DNA of 64,000 bases from Stictocephala bisonia (GCA_035578905.1 JAQJVL010000246.1:744001-808000), one strand, 5' to 3'. Positions 10,669-22,600 are shown, numbered from the stretch's first letter. The notes: a model not told the origin generated them from the letters alone. Translations and numbers: made by a program.

Positions 10669-11640
10669 TTTAAACATTAAGACACAGTGCTAGGTTTGCT
10701 GTGATTCTGGTCAGATGTAGCAAGACTGGCGACTTCGTAGGTGTTCCTCACAGGCTTCTCAGTCGTCAGCTCAACTAAATTACTAGTTATATGGAAAAAT
10801 GTCTGGCTAAGGCTTGCACTCGGTGTCGTGGGTAGGGTCGTGGACGATTTGTTGATTACACTGATAGGTTTAAACTGTGTAATAGTAAGACCTGTAGCAC
10901 TGCTTACTACATACAATTGGCACATATTAAAACACATCTAGAGCAATGGGCACTCATGCTTTGCTTATATACTTTTGAAAGTGTTAAGGTGGTAGAAACA
11001 TGTTTACTATTTATAGTCCATGTAAACAAGTAATAATTATACTAATTATTATAAAGCGATTCTTGTCAAAGTACGCTGGCGCGAACACCGTCCAAGTGTT
11101 GTAAATATAGCCATTCATGCGAGCGCTAGTTGTACAAAAGTAACTAACAATTGGCTCGGTAGTAAGTTCCATTCTCCTGACTTGCTATTGTTTTCAAATA
11201 AACTCTCTCGCGACTGTCTGGCATACTGTAAATAACCGACTAATTATTGTAATCGCGTAAAGTGCTGCACGACCACCCTCCTTGCTCAACCCAATATCCT
11301 GATAACTTGGTGCAGCCTCTGGCCGTTCTGCCCTTCTTCCCTGCCTTCGTACCTTTCAGCCTACTAGCACACAGCTGTTACAGCTAAACTTACGTAGCTA
11401 ACGGATTAGTAATAGTTTGTACGTATGGCTGCGTGTCTGGCGCTTTTTTAGGAATTTTATTTTTTCTTAACATTTTAAAATTTTAGCTCTGTGTACGATT
11501 TGACTTTGAAAGTCATACGAGATATACTAGGTGGCCCAATAATACCTGACAATTTTTGAACATCTGTTAATTGTTATTTTATTTACAGAGGTTATTATTC
11601 TAGCATTTGGTAAAGAGGTTATGTTACTATAGTAAGTAAA
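10669..11640. other. no gene recognised
   Basis: A minus-strand open frame at 10937-10677 (86 codons, Ser/Thr-rich) and an overlapping plus frame exist, but neither has a domain or convincing splice borders. The stretch 11040-11420 is less AT-rich than its surroundings (several GCG/CGC steps), without any recognised feature. Confidence 0.4.
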
Positions 11641-11641
11641 C

Positions 11642-12105
11642 ATGGATAAGTGGACGGTTCAACATCGCACCCTTACCATTGAACTAATTTCTTAAATTAA
11701 TGAGTCTGTAACTATTACAAAAACAACTTCAAGACATGTTCTACATTATAATCCTGTTCCTTGTCGGAATACTACAGTATTAATACAAGAATTTAAAATT
11801 TTAGAAACTCTGCATCTGCATTAAAAATGAAACCAACTGTTAGGCCTAGATCTGTTCGTACCCATGAGAATATTGAAAGAGTGCGTGAAGCAATGCTTTA
11901 AACCCAAAACAATCAGCTAGGAGGCAGTTCGTTGCATTAGCTGTTTCAAGTATACATAGAATTTTACATCTTGATTTGAACTTCCATCCTTACAAGACAT
12001 AAGTTGTGCAAAACTTAATGACACATCCTGGGATTCACATAACATTCAGCCAAAGACTACTGCAATGTTTGTTAAACTGCTTTTTGGCTCAAAATTGCTC
12101 AGTTT
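11642..12105 (+). pseudogene. decayed Tc/mariner-type transposase N-terminus
   Basis: It starts with ATG at 11642 (MDKWTVQHRTLTIELI). Then, in shifting frames, come NPVPCRNTTVLIQEFKI, a KPTVRPRSVRTHENIERVRE-like block, a block with RRQFVALAVSSIHRILHLDL, and HPYKT. This is the helix-turn-helix half of an abundant arthropod transposase family: an N-terminal WT.EHR block, GRPR linker, second helix-turn-helix, then L.FHPYK. Stops after about residue 18 and several frame changes make it nonfunctional. The catalytic half is missing: sequence resemblance ends just before the tandem repeat at 12131. Confidence 0.7.
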
Positions 12106-12130
12106 CATTGTATTATTCAGTATAAGAGAG

Positions 12131-12370
12131 TAATAACTAGCACCTTAGTGTCTTGCAAGCAATAAGGCCCTACATAAGTAATAACTAGCACCTTAGTGTC
12201 TTGCAAGCAATAAGGCCCTACATAAGTAATAACTAGCACCTTAGTGTCTTGCAAGCAATAAGGCCCTACATAAGTAATAACTAGCACCTTGGTGTCTTGC
12301 AAGCAATAAGGCCCTACATAAGTAATAACTAGCACCTTAGTGTCTTGCAAGCAATAAGGCCCTACATAAG
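12131..12370. repeat. 48-bp tandem repeat, 5 copies
   Basis: Five units of exactly 48 bp beginning TAATAACTAGCACCTTAGTG, identical except one A/G change in the fourth. Because 48 is a multiple of three, the minus strand reads as five 16-residue repeats (LQDTKVLVITYVGPYC). That is a consequence of the period and not evidence for a protein. Confidence 0.95.
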
Positions 12371-13984
12371 TCTACTAACTTAAGAAAAATGAAGCAAACC
12401 ATTCACATAGTACTGAAATATATTCTTTTTTTTACTTCATGCACAATGAAGGCAATTTTTAACAACTTAAACATATCACTATGCAGATAAAATTCATTTC
12501 ACTTCATAAATCCAGCTTAATTTACCATGTGCGGGTTTTCCTTGCATACATTAATAACTGTGACTGAGTCAGTCAGAAATGATGCAATGTTTAGTTCAAG
12601 GTTATATTTTATGACTTTGTTGCCTCGTGTAATGGTATTACAATAGCGATATTAAATAAAGTACACACAAGGATGGTATCAAGGACGATATATTTAATTT
12701 GTATCACAACTAACCAACATCAACTCAGTCTTGACAATCTAGTAAGATGTTTAAACTATTAGGTTAAATATTGGATAAGGATGGACAATTTTATTTTGAA
12801 TTCTTTGATTTGACTACAATTTCATTGATAACAACATGTTTAAATAAATAAATAATCTTACACGGTCATTGAAATTTAGATTTAAAAATATTCAAACAAA
12901 AATGTAAAAACCCTCCTTTTGTCACCAGTATGAGTACTTTAAGACTAACAAACATAGAGAGCCAAAAAAAATGTATCATACACGGGACTTGATCAGGCAA
13001 TTGTAACAAATTAAATATGTTGTTTATCTCACTATATTAGAAGTGACCTGGATATTCCACTTCACATTTACAATGAGTACGACTTCATCAGATAATTTGC
13101 ATAGCAAAAATGGAATATCCCACAATATTTCATTCCTATTTTTCGGGGTTTCAAACACTTGATATCCAATAAAACTCAATTTGTTTAATGGACCTTACAC
13201 ATATAACGGTAATCTTTGCTTTTACCCCAAGACCACACAATATTTCCCACACAAATGCAAAACCCCAAACATCTATAGAAATTCCTACCGTTGGGTAAAC
13301 ATTACATATCATATAGATTCATATTTAAACCATTTATTCAAGATATACATAGGTTTTTAACAAAACATATAATGAATAAACCATGTGCATGGACTACATG
13401 TCTGTGTGTAGGGGTAAGCTCTTTGACTTATTAGTCGTTCTAATCTAAAACATATTTAAGCTACGCAGCAGAAATTAAAAATAGTCTTTTATAAGTACAA
13501 AACTTGTTACTAGAGTTAGGTACAAAGAGTCGGTACTTGTGGCTAGTACTTTGCTTGATACGAAGCAGTGGAATCTTCATTTTACGTAGTTTTTCACTAT
13601 ATTCAAATATATATAGCACACACACACGCACACACAATTACAATATTTATTTATTATTTACAATATTATTATTTATTTATTTACAATTATACAAATATTT
13701 ACAAGATAACTAGACGTTTCGCCCATACTGTGATGTAGCATCCTCAGTGGTTTCTCTGAGTCTCGAGAAAGTTTTTCTACATCTATGATTAGAGCAAATT
13801 TCTACTCGCAGCTCTAATTTCTACCCGGTAATGTATCCAAAAAAAATCGCCTAATTATTATTTGGCCACATACTTAATTTGCACAACCTCTACTGAACAC
13901 AATCAAACTTACTCTTTCTGGCAGTAATTAAGAAAGATCTGATCCTCGTTATTTACATTCTAACCCACACATCCACTAATATAC
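12371..13984. other. no gene seen; microsatellite and a hairpin-like motif
   Basis: Mostly AT-rich with no coding signal. At 13617-13690 there is a CA-rich then TTTATTTA-type low-complexity stretch. It is followed at 13711-13745 by GACGTTTCGCCCATACTGTG ... CATCCTCAG. That GAAACGTC/CTGAGGATG pairing is often seen at ends of Penelope-like or other element termini. No partner was located here. Confidence 0.45.
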
Positions 13985-14132
13985 GCCAAGTAGTATTGAC
14001 CCACTTACCCATACACGTACAGTGCTATTAAGTAAGTGGTACGTGTATGGGTTAGCTACTGATAGCTGAGCTATCTCCTCAGCTATCAGAGGAGATAGCT
14101 GAGGAGTACTTTGTCCCCAATACAATCTCCTC
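13985..14132. repeat. inverted minisatellite piece plus nested hairpins
   Basis: TTGACCCACTTACCCATACA and its complement (GTGGTACGTGTATGGG) face each other around 14025, using the 36-bp minisatellite unit. Directly after comes a run of hairpins. CTATCTCCTC pairs with GAGGAGATAG (14068-14100). TACTTTGTCCCCAAT (14107-14121) pairs with ATTGGGGACAAAGTA (14139-14153), whose right arm is already R3 repeat sequence. Confidence 0.75.
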
Positions 14133-14407
14133 AGCTAATTGGGGACAAAGTATTGAGGAGATTGTAGGCGGTAGGTTCTATGCTCAGCCCTCTTAATATC
14201 AACATGACGTCCCTCAATGTTTGCCATCGACGTGGACACTACTAGAGAAGTCCGGAGGTTCATGTTGGATGGTAGTCAAGGTTCAGATGTTGTGTGGGGA
14301 AGAGAACAGTGTCTGGCTTGTCAGTTTGTTGAAAATCAGACCAACACTACATGGTTTGGATTCCACGTAAACCTATATGCCCCTTAGTTGCCCTAGCTAT
14401 TGGACTA
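14133..14407 (+). repeat. SINE-like repeat R3, left part, interrupted by Tigger
   Basis: ATTGGGGACAAAGT through TTGCCATCGACGTGGACACT, GGATGGTAGTCAAGGTTCAG and ATCAGACCAACACTACATGG is the reverse complement of 29750-30022 with modest divergence. It stops at GGACTA, the insertion point of the Tigger element. The rest resumes at 16578. Confidence 0.8.
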
Positions 14408-16575
14408 CAGTCGAACTTGGTTATAACGGTCTCGGCCTTAAAGTCAACACGGATATAACGTCATTCAATCCAGAGTCACGCCAAACCACATTTAAATTGC
14501 ATTGGAAAAAGCTCGGTTGTATCGTCAATAAATTCCTGAACCTCGCATATAACGTCAACAAAGTCTGACCAAGGGCATCAAAGAGACCTTCTCAGAAAGA
14601 CGGGTGATGGGGCTGGGCATTGTTTCGCCACGCACCCTGTCTATTTTTAAGACGGGACACTTTCCCTTGCGCCGCCGAACCGCTCAACTGAGGGCTTGTG
14701 AGGAGGGGCGAAAGATAGCAGATGTGTGCCGGGAGTTCGGGTTAGTGAATTCAACTGTTGGTTCGATTTTAAAAAACCAGAATAAAATTTTTAAGGCGTT
14801 TAAAGGAGATGGTGAAAATGTCAAACGGATACGAGGGTGTGGACGCATTGACATTGATGCTGCTCTACTAAAATGGTTTAAGCAATGTCGCAGTGCCGAT
14901 ATCCCCGTAAACGGCCCGCTTTTAAAGGAGAAGGCTGAGCATTTTGGGAAGATGTTTGGAGCTAATTTTACGTGCTCCAACAGCTGGTTGGATCGATTTA
15001 ATGCTAGACACTCGATTTCGTTTGCTAAGATTTGTGGAGAGGCGAAATCTGTCAATCTGGCAGTCACTGGTGATGGGTTGAAAGAAGTTTGGCCAGTTGT
15101 TCGGCAACCATACAAGGATGAGGACATTTTTAACGCCGATGAAACTGGATTGTTTTATAAATTAACACCAGAAAAAACGCTCCAATTTAAAAATGAAAAA
15201 TGTGTTGGCGGGAAGTTGTCCAAACAAAGAGTGACCGCTCTAGTTTGTGCAAACATGACTGGAAGTGAAAAGAGGAAGCTTTTGGTTATTGGGAAAAGCG
15301 TTAAACCTAGATGTTTCATGAATGTTAAAAAACTCCCAGTAAATTACACAGCCAATAAAAAAGCCTGGATGACATCTGCTATTTTTGAGGATGAACTCAG
15401 GAAATGGGATATGGAATTGGCATCTAAAAATAGGAAAATCCTTCTTCTCGTTGACAACTGCGCGGCCCACCCAAAGTTAAATTTTACAAACATTAATCTG
15501 GTGTTTTTCCCAGCTAACTGTACAAGTGTCTTGCAGCCCATGGATCAAGGGGTTATCAGAAGCCTAAAGAACCACTACCGCAAGCAGCTTTTGAAAAAGA
15601 TTATCATCTGTATGGACACTGCAACACCAGTTAACATAACAGTCTTGGATGGCATTCAATTTCTTGACAATGCTTGGAGCAAAGTGACGCCAAGGAACAT
15701 ATCGAGATGCTTTAGAAAAGCAAAACTGTCAGATCCTATCCCAGATAATGACGTAGATGCTGTGTTGCCACTTTCAGAATGGATAAAAAAGTTCAATGTC
15801 AACGAAAATGGTCTTGGAGTTAATCTTGATGTTTATGAAACTGTCGACGATCAGATTGAAACAATTCAAATCCTTAGTGAAGCAGAAATTGTGGATGAGG
15901 TTCAGAATATGGAGGTCGAAGAAAATGCCGAAGAAGAAGATGAAGGTGAAGAAGATGAAGGTGAAGAAGAAGAAGGAGAAGAAGTCTGTCCGACACTAGA
16001 AGAAGCCCTTAAATCAGCGGAGACACTTCGTCGATTCTACCGCTTCAGAGACACATCAGCCAGTGTAATTGACGCAGCTCAACTTCTCCACAAAACCACA
16101 GAGAAAATTTACTTTTCAGAAAAGATTGTGCAGAAGAAAATAACAGACTTCTTTCGGCAGTAGAACTTCATGCTAACGTTCTCTTAATGTAAGTTACACA
16201 TTTTTATTAATTACATATTATACCAAATTAATATTGAATTTAAAATTGATTTGTATTTTAATTTTTCCTATATACATACTTAAATGTTGTTTTACCTAAG
16301 TTTTTACATATTGCAACTTATTACATTTTGATAACTTTGATTAATTTTTATTAAATAATATACTTACATAGAACCTACCATATTGTTTATTGACGCATTT
16401 GTTTAGGATTTACTTATTTTTAAACATTAAATGTATTTATTTCATGTAAAATTCGTGTCTTTTTCTATTTTCCTTTTTAAACATTATAATTTAGGCACCT
16501 CTTTTATAGTGTCACTCTGATATAGCGTCATTAATTGCGTGGTCCCTTCAATGACGTTATAACCAAGTTCAACTG
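14408..16575 (+). mobile_element. Tigger/pogo-type DNA transposon, apparently complete
   Basis: The ends are inverted repeats: CAGTCGAACTTGGTTATAAC at 14408, and its near complement ending CAAGTTCAACTG at 16575. There is a TA on each side (14406-14407 and 16576-16577), as expected for the Tc1/mariner-pogo superfamily. Total length is 2168 bp, normal for the group. It encodes one transposase (14604-16163). The flanks are the two halves of an R3 repeat that read continuously once the element and one TA are removed. Internal TATAACG-type subterminal motifs recur near 14455 and 14525 (TATAACGTC) and near 16520. Confidence 0.93.
14604..16163 (+). CDS. Tigger/pogo-like DDE transposase
   Basis: 519 codons without interruption. 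The order is: a CENP-B/pogo-type helix-turn-helix (residues about 25-60, ACEEGRKIADVCREFGLVNS); a second CENP-B-type DNA-binding domain (about 75-145, with WFKQCRSADIPVNG and FTCSNSWLDRF); and a DDE_1 catalytic domain. Catalytic Asp residues are at about 179 (FNADETGLF), 284 (LLVDNCAAHP) and 314 (QPMDQGV), so the DD spacing is 30, as in this family. A strongly acidic stretch lies at about 445-475. The first 20 residues look unlike the family. A KRPSQKDG-like start in another frame just upstream (about 14578-14605) suggests the true N-terminus may be split by a small frameshift. It would act in the nucleus, cutting and pasting the element at TA. Possibly still active. Confidence 0.9.
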   Translation: MMGLGIVSPRTLSIFKTGHFPLRRRTAQLRACEEGRKIADVCREFGLVNSTVGSILKNQNKIFKAFKGDGENVKRIRGCGRIDIDAALLKWFKQCRSADIPVNGPLLKEKAEHFGKMFGANFTCSNSWLDRFNARHSISFAKICGEAKSVNLAVTGDGLKEVWPVVRQPYKDEDIFNADETGLFYKLTPEKTLQFKNEKCVGGKLSKQRVTALVCANMTGSEKRKLLVIGKSVKPRCFMNVKKLPVNYTANKKAWMTSAIFEDELRKWDMELASKNRKILLLVDNCAAHPKLNFTNINLVFFPANCTSVLQPMDQGVIRSLKNHYRKQLLKKIIICMDTATPVNITVLDGIQFLDNAWSKVTPRNISRCFRKAKLSDPIPDNDVDAVLPLSEWIKKFNVNENGLGVNLDVYETVDDQIETIQILSEAEIVDEVQNMEVEENAEEEDEGEEDEGEEEEGEEVCPTLEEALKSAETLRRFYRFRDTSASVIDAAQLLHKTTEKIYFSEKIVQKKITDFFRQ

Positions 16576-16577
16576 TA

Positions 16578-16690
16578 TTAATAAATAGCTCTTTCTGAGT
16601 AATAGTAACAATGACTACACATGTTCATCTACACTCATACGCCCCTCATATTTGCCCATATCTTGACGATCTTGACTATTTAATAATGAA
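16578..16690 (+). repeat. SINE-like repeat R3, right part
   Basis: ATAGCTCTTTCTGAGTAATA, CATCTACACTCAT and TTGCCCATATCTTGACGATC continue the R3/S1 repeat after the Tigger insertion. The same order is seen, inverted, at 7380-7520, 29630-29740 and 61155-61290. Confidence 0.7.
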
Positions 16691-17085
16691 TAGTGTAAAC
16701 ATTATTAGCTGTTACCAGATAATTTTTAGTAAAAAAACTAACAGTAATGATTGTACATTAAATAAAAAATATATACAAAATAAATGAAATACAACGTGAC
16801 AAAAAAGAAATAATGAACCTCAGGGCTACATAATTAGACTAATATTTTTCCTGCTTTATAGATTTACAATTTTCTATCTCTACATATAAAGATTTTAATA
16901 TTTTTCAATGACACCACAATTATAAAAACCATTCAACTTCTCTACAACAAGAAATTAATGATTCTTTAACAAGTCCATCCGTGGTCTTCCTATCCCTATA
17001 TTAATGGAAACAAAACCATTAAGATCAATTTTAGAGACAAATCCACCCGATCAGACTTATTAACTGAACAAATAGATCATTAGAC
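16691..17085. other. no gene seen
   Basis: AT-rich, no recognised signal. Confidence 0.5.
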
Positions 17086-17690
17086 AATAGACAAGTTCTT
17101 TATTCATGTACATAGAGTAACAGAGTTGGCGTCAAAATTAAAAATAATATAAGAATATCATTTACTTTATAATATTTCTCATAGAGATATCAATGTTATA
17201 TGAGTCAGTTATTCCTCCAGTTAGTAAACTCTTCAAGAGAGTAGAACGTTCGTTGAAGGAGCCATTCTTTTAGTCTCATTTTGAAGCACTTTTGTCCACT
17301 TGTTCTCTTCAAGGTGTCAGGAAGGATGTTGAAGAGTTTTGATCCTGCATAGCTTGGCTTCTTCTCGGTCAGAGAGAGGTGATGGGATGGTATGGCATAG
17401 TTAGTGGCGTTGCGTGTGTTGTATGAGTGTATCTGTCCAAGCTTTGTAATGTTTTGTGAGACAGTGTAGCAGATCACCTCAGATACATACAGAGATACTA
17501 CAGTCAATATTTTAAGCTCTTGAAAGGCTTGGCGGCATGTAGCCATTGGGTCTAGACCAGCTAGAGTTCTCACTGCTTTTTTTTGGAGTATTAGCACACG
17601 TTTAAGATTTCCAATTGAAGAGCTACCCCAGATCACTAGTCCATACCTGAGGTGCGAGTCAAAAAGTGAAAAATAAGCCATACTGAACTA
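17086..17690 (-). pseudogene. 5'-truncated CR1/Jockey-like LINE
   Basis: The minus frame is open from 17681 to the stop at 17205 (158 codons): FDSHLRYGLVIWGSSS, RVLILQKKAVRTLAGLDP, FQELKILTVVSLYVSE, HSYNTRNATNYAIPSHHLSL, KKPSYAGSKLFNILPD, LKEWLLQRTFYSLEEF. The 3' UTR runs to AATAAAGAACTTG and a short tail near 17086. It is the same family as the large LINE at 47420-59715 (very similar motif wording). Only the last sixth of the element is present. The remaining frame is intact, suggesting a fairly young truncated insertion. Confidence 0.85.
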
Positions 17691-18044
17691 AACTATAAAC
17701 AGGTTGATTCTGGAATAAAACAACTGACCAATACCTAATCTGTTTGATTATGCAGCAAATCTCTATAGTATACTATCTACAAACTATGTACGTATATACA
17801 TCACAGAGAAAAAAGAAACTGAGTATGGTCTTTTTATGGCCGGAGCGAACACTTCAGTAGCAGTTATAAATAGATTACAACTAATGTATGTCTTGTACAG
17901 AAGTGGTAGTAATTACTGTCTATTCTTGAGGATTTGGGGGGAATTAGAGATGGATTGACAAGGTACTAGCCCCCTACCCTTGCACAGAAAATTGGAGAAA
18001 TAACTACTCGAAATATGCTCAGCGCATTATTGGATGCTACCTCT
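17691..18044. other. no gene seen
   Basis: No recognised coding, RNA or repeat signal. Confidence 0.45.
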
Positions 18045-18245
18045 GTTCGATCCCAATTAAGATTCATGAGAAATTTTGAAAGGGATCAGCTGATAACAAT
18101 CGACTATTCATTTTTCATTGGACTATTAATTAATGACACTTTCTAAGGAATAGTATGCTTTAGTTTGTAAAATTGACTACATTCGCTCATTAACACTCAT
18201 TCGGAATCCATATTCGTCAATATCTTAAAGATAAATAAAAATAAA
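18045..18245 (+). repeat. SINE family S1, copy without intact tRNA head
   Basis: TGTTCGATCCCAATTAAGAT (a B-box remnant), GGGATCAGCTGATAACAATC, TTAATGACACTTTCTAAGGA and CGGAATCCATATTCGTCAAT match, in order, the reverse complement of 61160-61370. The A-box half is missing or worn. Confidence 0.7.
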
Positions 18246-19029
18246 TTAAATTCCATTCTTCACTGTGTATACTCAAAAGATTAGGTAAAATTACAAATAA
18301 AAAAACTCAGTCTGGCACTTACCATGCACTTTTCTCATTAATATGATTTTGGAATTATTGCACGAGGATCTGCAAGGAAAATTCTTTAAAAACTGTCAGC
18401 CTTAACATGATGTACAATAAAGACAATTTAATACCAAGACAATTAAAAATGTCTCATTGTTCACAACAATATATTAAACCTAGCATCTGTATACATCCTA
18501 GAAGAAATACATTAAAACCAGCCAAACTACAATAAAAAAAAAAACTTTCACAAACATAACTTAAGAAATTCAATAAACCTAAATTTAATGTGGTCATAGC
18601 GAAGATTCATGGGCATAATACTTCAAACTAAAAAGTTCTGGGATGAAGATGTGAACAAAGCAGCATATTTGATCAACAGATCCCCAATTTGGACTCAAGA
18701 TTATTTGTATGCAAAGCCTTAAGTAGCCAACATGACAGAATCAAAAAACTGACTCAAATCAGACCTTTGTAAATGGTTCGGTATGCAGACGATTTTGAAG
18801 TTTTAAATGCTCTACAACCCCTTCAGACAGCAGTTCATAATAAGACATGATCTTAAGTTCTTAGAAAATGACATTGTTATCATGTAACATTATAATGCTG
18901 AACATTAACATTGGTAATGATACAATGTTTTTATATTTAAGGATTAGCTGGTTGCAATGGGGGGAGGGGGTAGATCTAACATGTAATATCTGATTTAGTA
19001 AAATTCTTAAATATAATGGTAATCTGTTA
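18246..19029. pseudogene. mostly featureless; possible Ty1/copia integrase scrap near 18630
   Basis: At about 18624-18722 the plus frame reads KFWDEDVNKAAYLINRSP, close in pattern to the integrase block FW.EAV..A.YL.NRSP of Ty1/copia elements. It runs to a stop after about 15 more residues. No other copia domain was found around it. The rest of the stretch shows nothing definable. Confidence 0.4.
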
Positions 19030-19650
19030 TTATTATCTTAAGAGAGCTCTAAACTCCTGCGCTGAGAAGCGTAAAAACTGCTTTGTGCAATCCTAGATAC
19101 TTGCCTTTATTTACTGTCTTAAAATTATAAATGAAGTATCTATTTTAAGGTAAATACATTTTTGACTCAAATTACTTTTTTAAATTTTCGAACTCTCCTT
19201 CATTTCGATTTTATAGGTTATTGAAGTTACCCAATATTCAAACTAGTGCCAAAATAAAACTGGAGCTGTTATCGAAATTTTAAAAAGCAATTTTAGTCAG
19301 AAAGTTATCTAGTTTCAATTTAGTTTTGATTTCAGATCGATATCTTTAAAGCTTTAGCCGCAATATAGGTCCACGCAAAAGCCTGCATGGTAATTTATTG
19401 CTAAAATGCCGTGATTCCTGAGATCCAAGTGGCGAAAACCTGAACTTCTTAGTCGCGGATGGATTTTACTAATTCATTCATAAAAACCTTTCCTCATTTA
19501 ACTTAACATCGATGGATGCAATGTAGGCCTACGACAACTGATATCAGTATTATTTTACAGACTGATTTACTCACTTAGAGTTAGTCTATTTACTTTTGTA
19601 TGGCTTATTTCGTTTAAATTAAAATGTGCGTCCCCATGTGGTTCCTGATA
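19030..19650 (-). repeat. long repeat R2, outer part, interrupted by LINE
   Basis: AGAGCTCTAAACTCCTGCGC, then AGAAGCGTAAAAACTGC, AAATTCGAACTCTCCTTC-like and CAACTGATATCAGTATTATT blocks are the reverse complement of about 39975-40600. It ends in GTGGTTCCTGATATAAT. The rest of R2 resumes at 25076. No coding content recognised. Confidence 0.8.
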
Positions 19651-22600
19651 TAATAATAATAATAATAATTTATTTTTCCAAAATATGCATTACACTTTAT
19701 ATATTACAATTAAAAAAACCATTACTTATTAACAGACATATAAGACAAAGTTTAACTAATTTATTTTAAAAGCTTATTAATAATAACTTATGTTATATAA
19801 ATACTGCAATGTTCTTCTTCACTCTTCATACTCTAATCCAATTATCAATTCATATAGGACTAATTGGAAATACGAGAGAAGAAATCGACCGTCTCATAAT
19901 CTCTTTTTTTTTTTTTTTTTGGAAAAATAAAAAATATGTACCTCAAAGGCTAGGCCTGTCTGGAGGTTGCAATCTTATTTAATTTACTTTTACCATTTAG
20001 AGCTCGTAATATTTTTATGAATTTGATTCTTGAATAATCTAACAAAACGTGCATCAATTAATGAATATTTCTGAATTGACTTTTTATTCCTATTGCTTTA
20101 TTTATTATTAATATTTTAATTAATTTTTTTTATTTTTAATTAATTTGTTATTGTGGAATGTTCAAAAGGAAATCTACTTCCTCTAAACAAAGTAGCCATC
20201 TTTTCAGTCTTCTTGTAAATAGTTTTTTACTAGTTATATTTTTAATTTCATCTGGCATTTTATTAAAAATTCTTGGCCCAACAAAGTTAAAAGTTTTCGT
20301 AAAAAAGGTTGAATTTGGTTTTGGTATATCTTTATTATTTACACTTCTAAGATTAGATCTAAGGTCTAAAACAAGACCATTTCCAGTTCTATTTCCGCTC
20401 TTTATAAAAAACATTTTCAAAACTTTAAAAACATACAGATTTTTAAGGGGTAATATATTTAGGTCTTTGAATAATGGCATTGTGTGTTCATATCTGTCCT
20501 TACTCTTTATTAACCTTATAAATTTCTTTTGCATTAAAAAAAATAGGCGTCAAGTTTGTTTGATAAGTCCCTCCCCATACTGAAAGCGCATATTCTAGTC
20601 TGCTGTGGACTAGAGAGAAGTATATCATCCTAAGAACTATTTCTGGACACAATGTTTTCAAGAAATAAAATACGCGAAGTACATTGTTCAATTTCTTTTT
20701 AAATACATTTATATGAGTTTTCCAAGTTAAATCATGTTCTATAGTTACACCCAAATACTTTACATATTTTGCAATTTCAATAACAACACAATTTTCTTGA
20801 CATTCTGTATTTCTGTTCAAACAAGTTATACATCTATATTTTATAGGTATTTGAAAAATATTATCCCCTCTCTAACTAAAATTAATATAATTTGATTTCT
20901 CTGCACTTAGTTGCATTTTATGTACCACGAACCACCACTTAAGTGCACTTAGATCTTCTACTATTGCTTATCTAACTTCCTGCCATGTGTTTCCTATGTA
21001 ACAAAGTGATGTGTCATCTGCAAAAGAAGATAACTTACCCCTAAATTTCCCTTGACATAAATTATTTATATATATTATGAACAGGATTGCACCTAAGACT
21101 GATCCCTGGGGGATTCCATATTTTACTATCCCTGCTTCACTCGTGTCCCCTACTCATACATATTGTTTTCTCTTAGATAAATAAGAACAAAACCATTTAT
21201 TTGCTAATCCTCTAACACCTGCTTTCATTAGAATGTTCAATAAAATGTCATGATCAACACTATCAAATGCTTTACTAATATCCAAAAATAAGCCAGTTAC
21301 ACACGCCACTATTTACACCATCTGCTACTATTGACACCAGTTTTGAAACTGCATCTTATGTACTTCTGCCAGTTCTAAAACCAAACTGGTTTTCACTGAA
21401 GAAATTTATTCTATTTAAAAAAGACATTAATTTTTTCTTCATGATTTTTTTCTATTATTTTTGACCAAACTGAAACTAATGTTATGGGTCTATATTGATT
21501 ACAGAATTTAGTGCTTCCTTTTTTATGTATTGGGATTACGACTGATTCTTTCATTTTTTCTGGAAATATTCCTGTTAAAAAACTTAAATTTACAATATAA
21601 GAAAATGGATGACAAACACACGAAGAAATATTTTTTATTAATTTAGAACTAAATCCATCTAAACCAGGTGCTTTTCCATTTTTTAATGTTTTAATTACAT
21701 CAGCAACGTCGCCAGGCAAAACAGGACTTAGAAACATTGATGTTGGCTCTTGTTTATCACTAAAATATTCTTGAGAATTAATTGCTGATATTTTATCCGT
21801 GTCTCCGATGTCTTCTCTCAGCTTTTCCACTACATTTATAAAATAATTATTAAATTTATTTGCTACTGCTAAAGGTTCACTTATAATATTTCCACCCTCA
21901 TCTTCTAATAATATATTATTAGAATTACTATCCTTTTGCCCAGTTAGTTCATTGATTTTTTTCCAGGTATCCCTACTATTGTTTTTACAATTCATAAATG
22001 AATCTCTATAATAATTTAGTTTTGTTTCCCTTATATCATCATTCAACTTATTTCTAATTTTTATAAAATTAGCTCTGAGTTTATTATCTAAGGGGGTTCT
22101 CTTTACTTGCTTGTATAACTCATTGCGTTTCCTTATTCTATAACATAAACTATCGCTTATCCAAGGTTTCATTTTTTCTATTGGATTTTTTAAAATATGA
22201 ATATTTTTACTACAGTTACTAATTACACTATTAATCAAGGAACAAAACTTATCGAATGTCCGTGAGGGGTCAGAAATACAATAAATTATATCCCAGTTAA
22301 CATTCTCCAACTCCTGTTTAATCTTATCTAAGTCAAGGCGGCGCTTACCTTCCACCTGTTTCCTTATCTGTGTTTGGTCAGAAATACAATAAATTATATC
22401 CCAGTTAACATTCTCCAACTCCTGTTTAATCTTATCTAAGTCAAGGCGGCGCTTACCTTCCACCTGTTTCCTTATCTGTGTTTCGTCATTCCAAGATAAG
22501 CCAACACCAGTCACGGAATGGTCAGTTATTTCAAGTCGTTCTACTACAGTTGTTAATTTATACTTTACTCTATTTTTTAGCCTAATAAAAATATGATCAA

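Noticed and set aside
10677..10941. Host exon on either strand
   Set aside because: Two opposite open frames overlap, no domain, and splice borders are not convincing.
12117..12350. Repetitive minus-strand protein with 16-residue units
   Set aside because: It is the 48-bp tandem repeat read in an open frame. No start context, no unique flanking protein.
18775..18800. RT-like VRYADDF motif
   Set aside because: Only seven residues with no supporting RT blocks around it; chance is likely.
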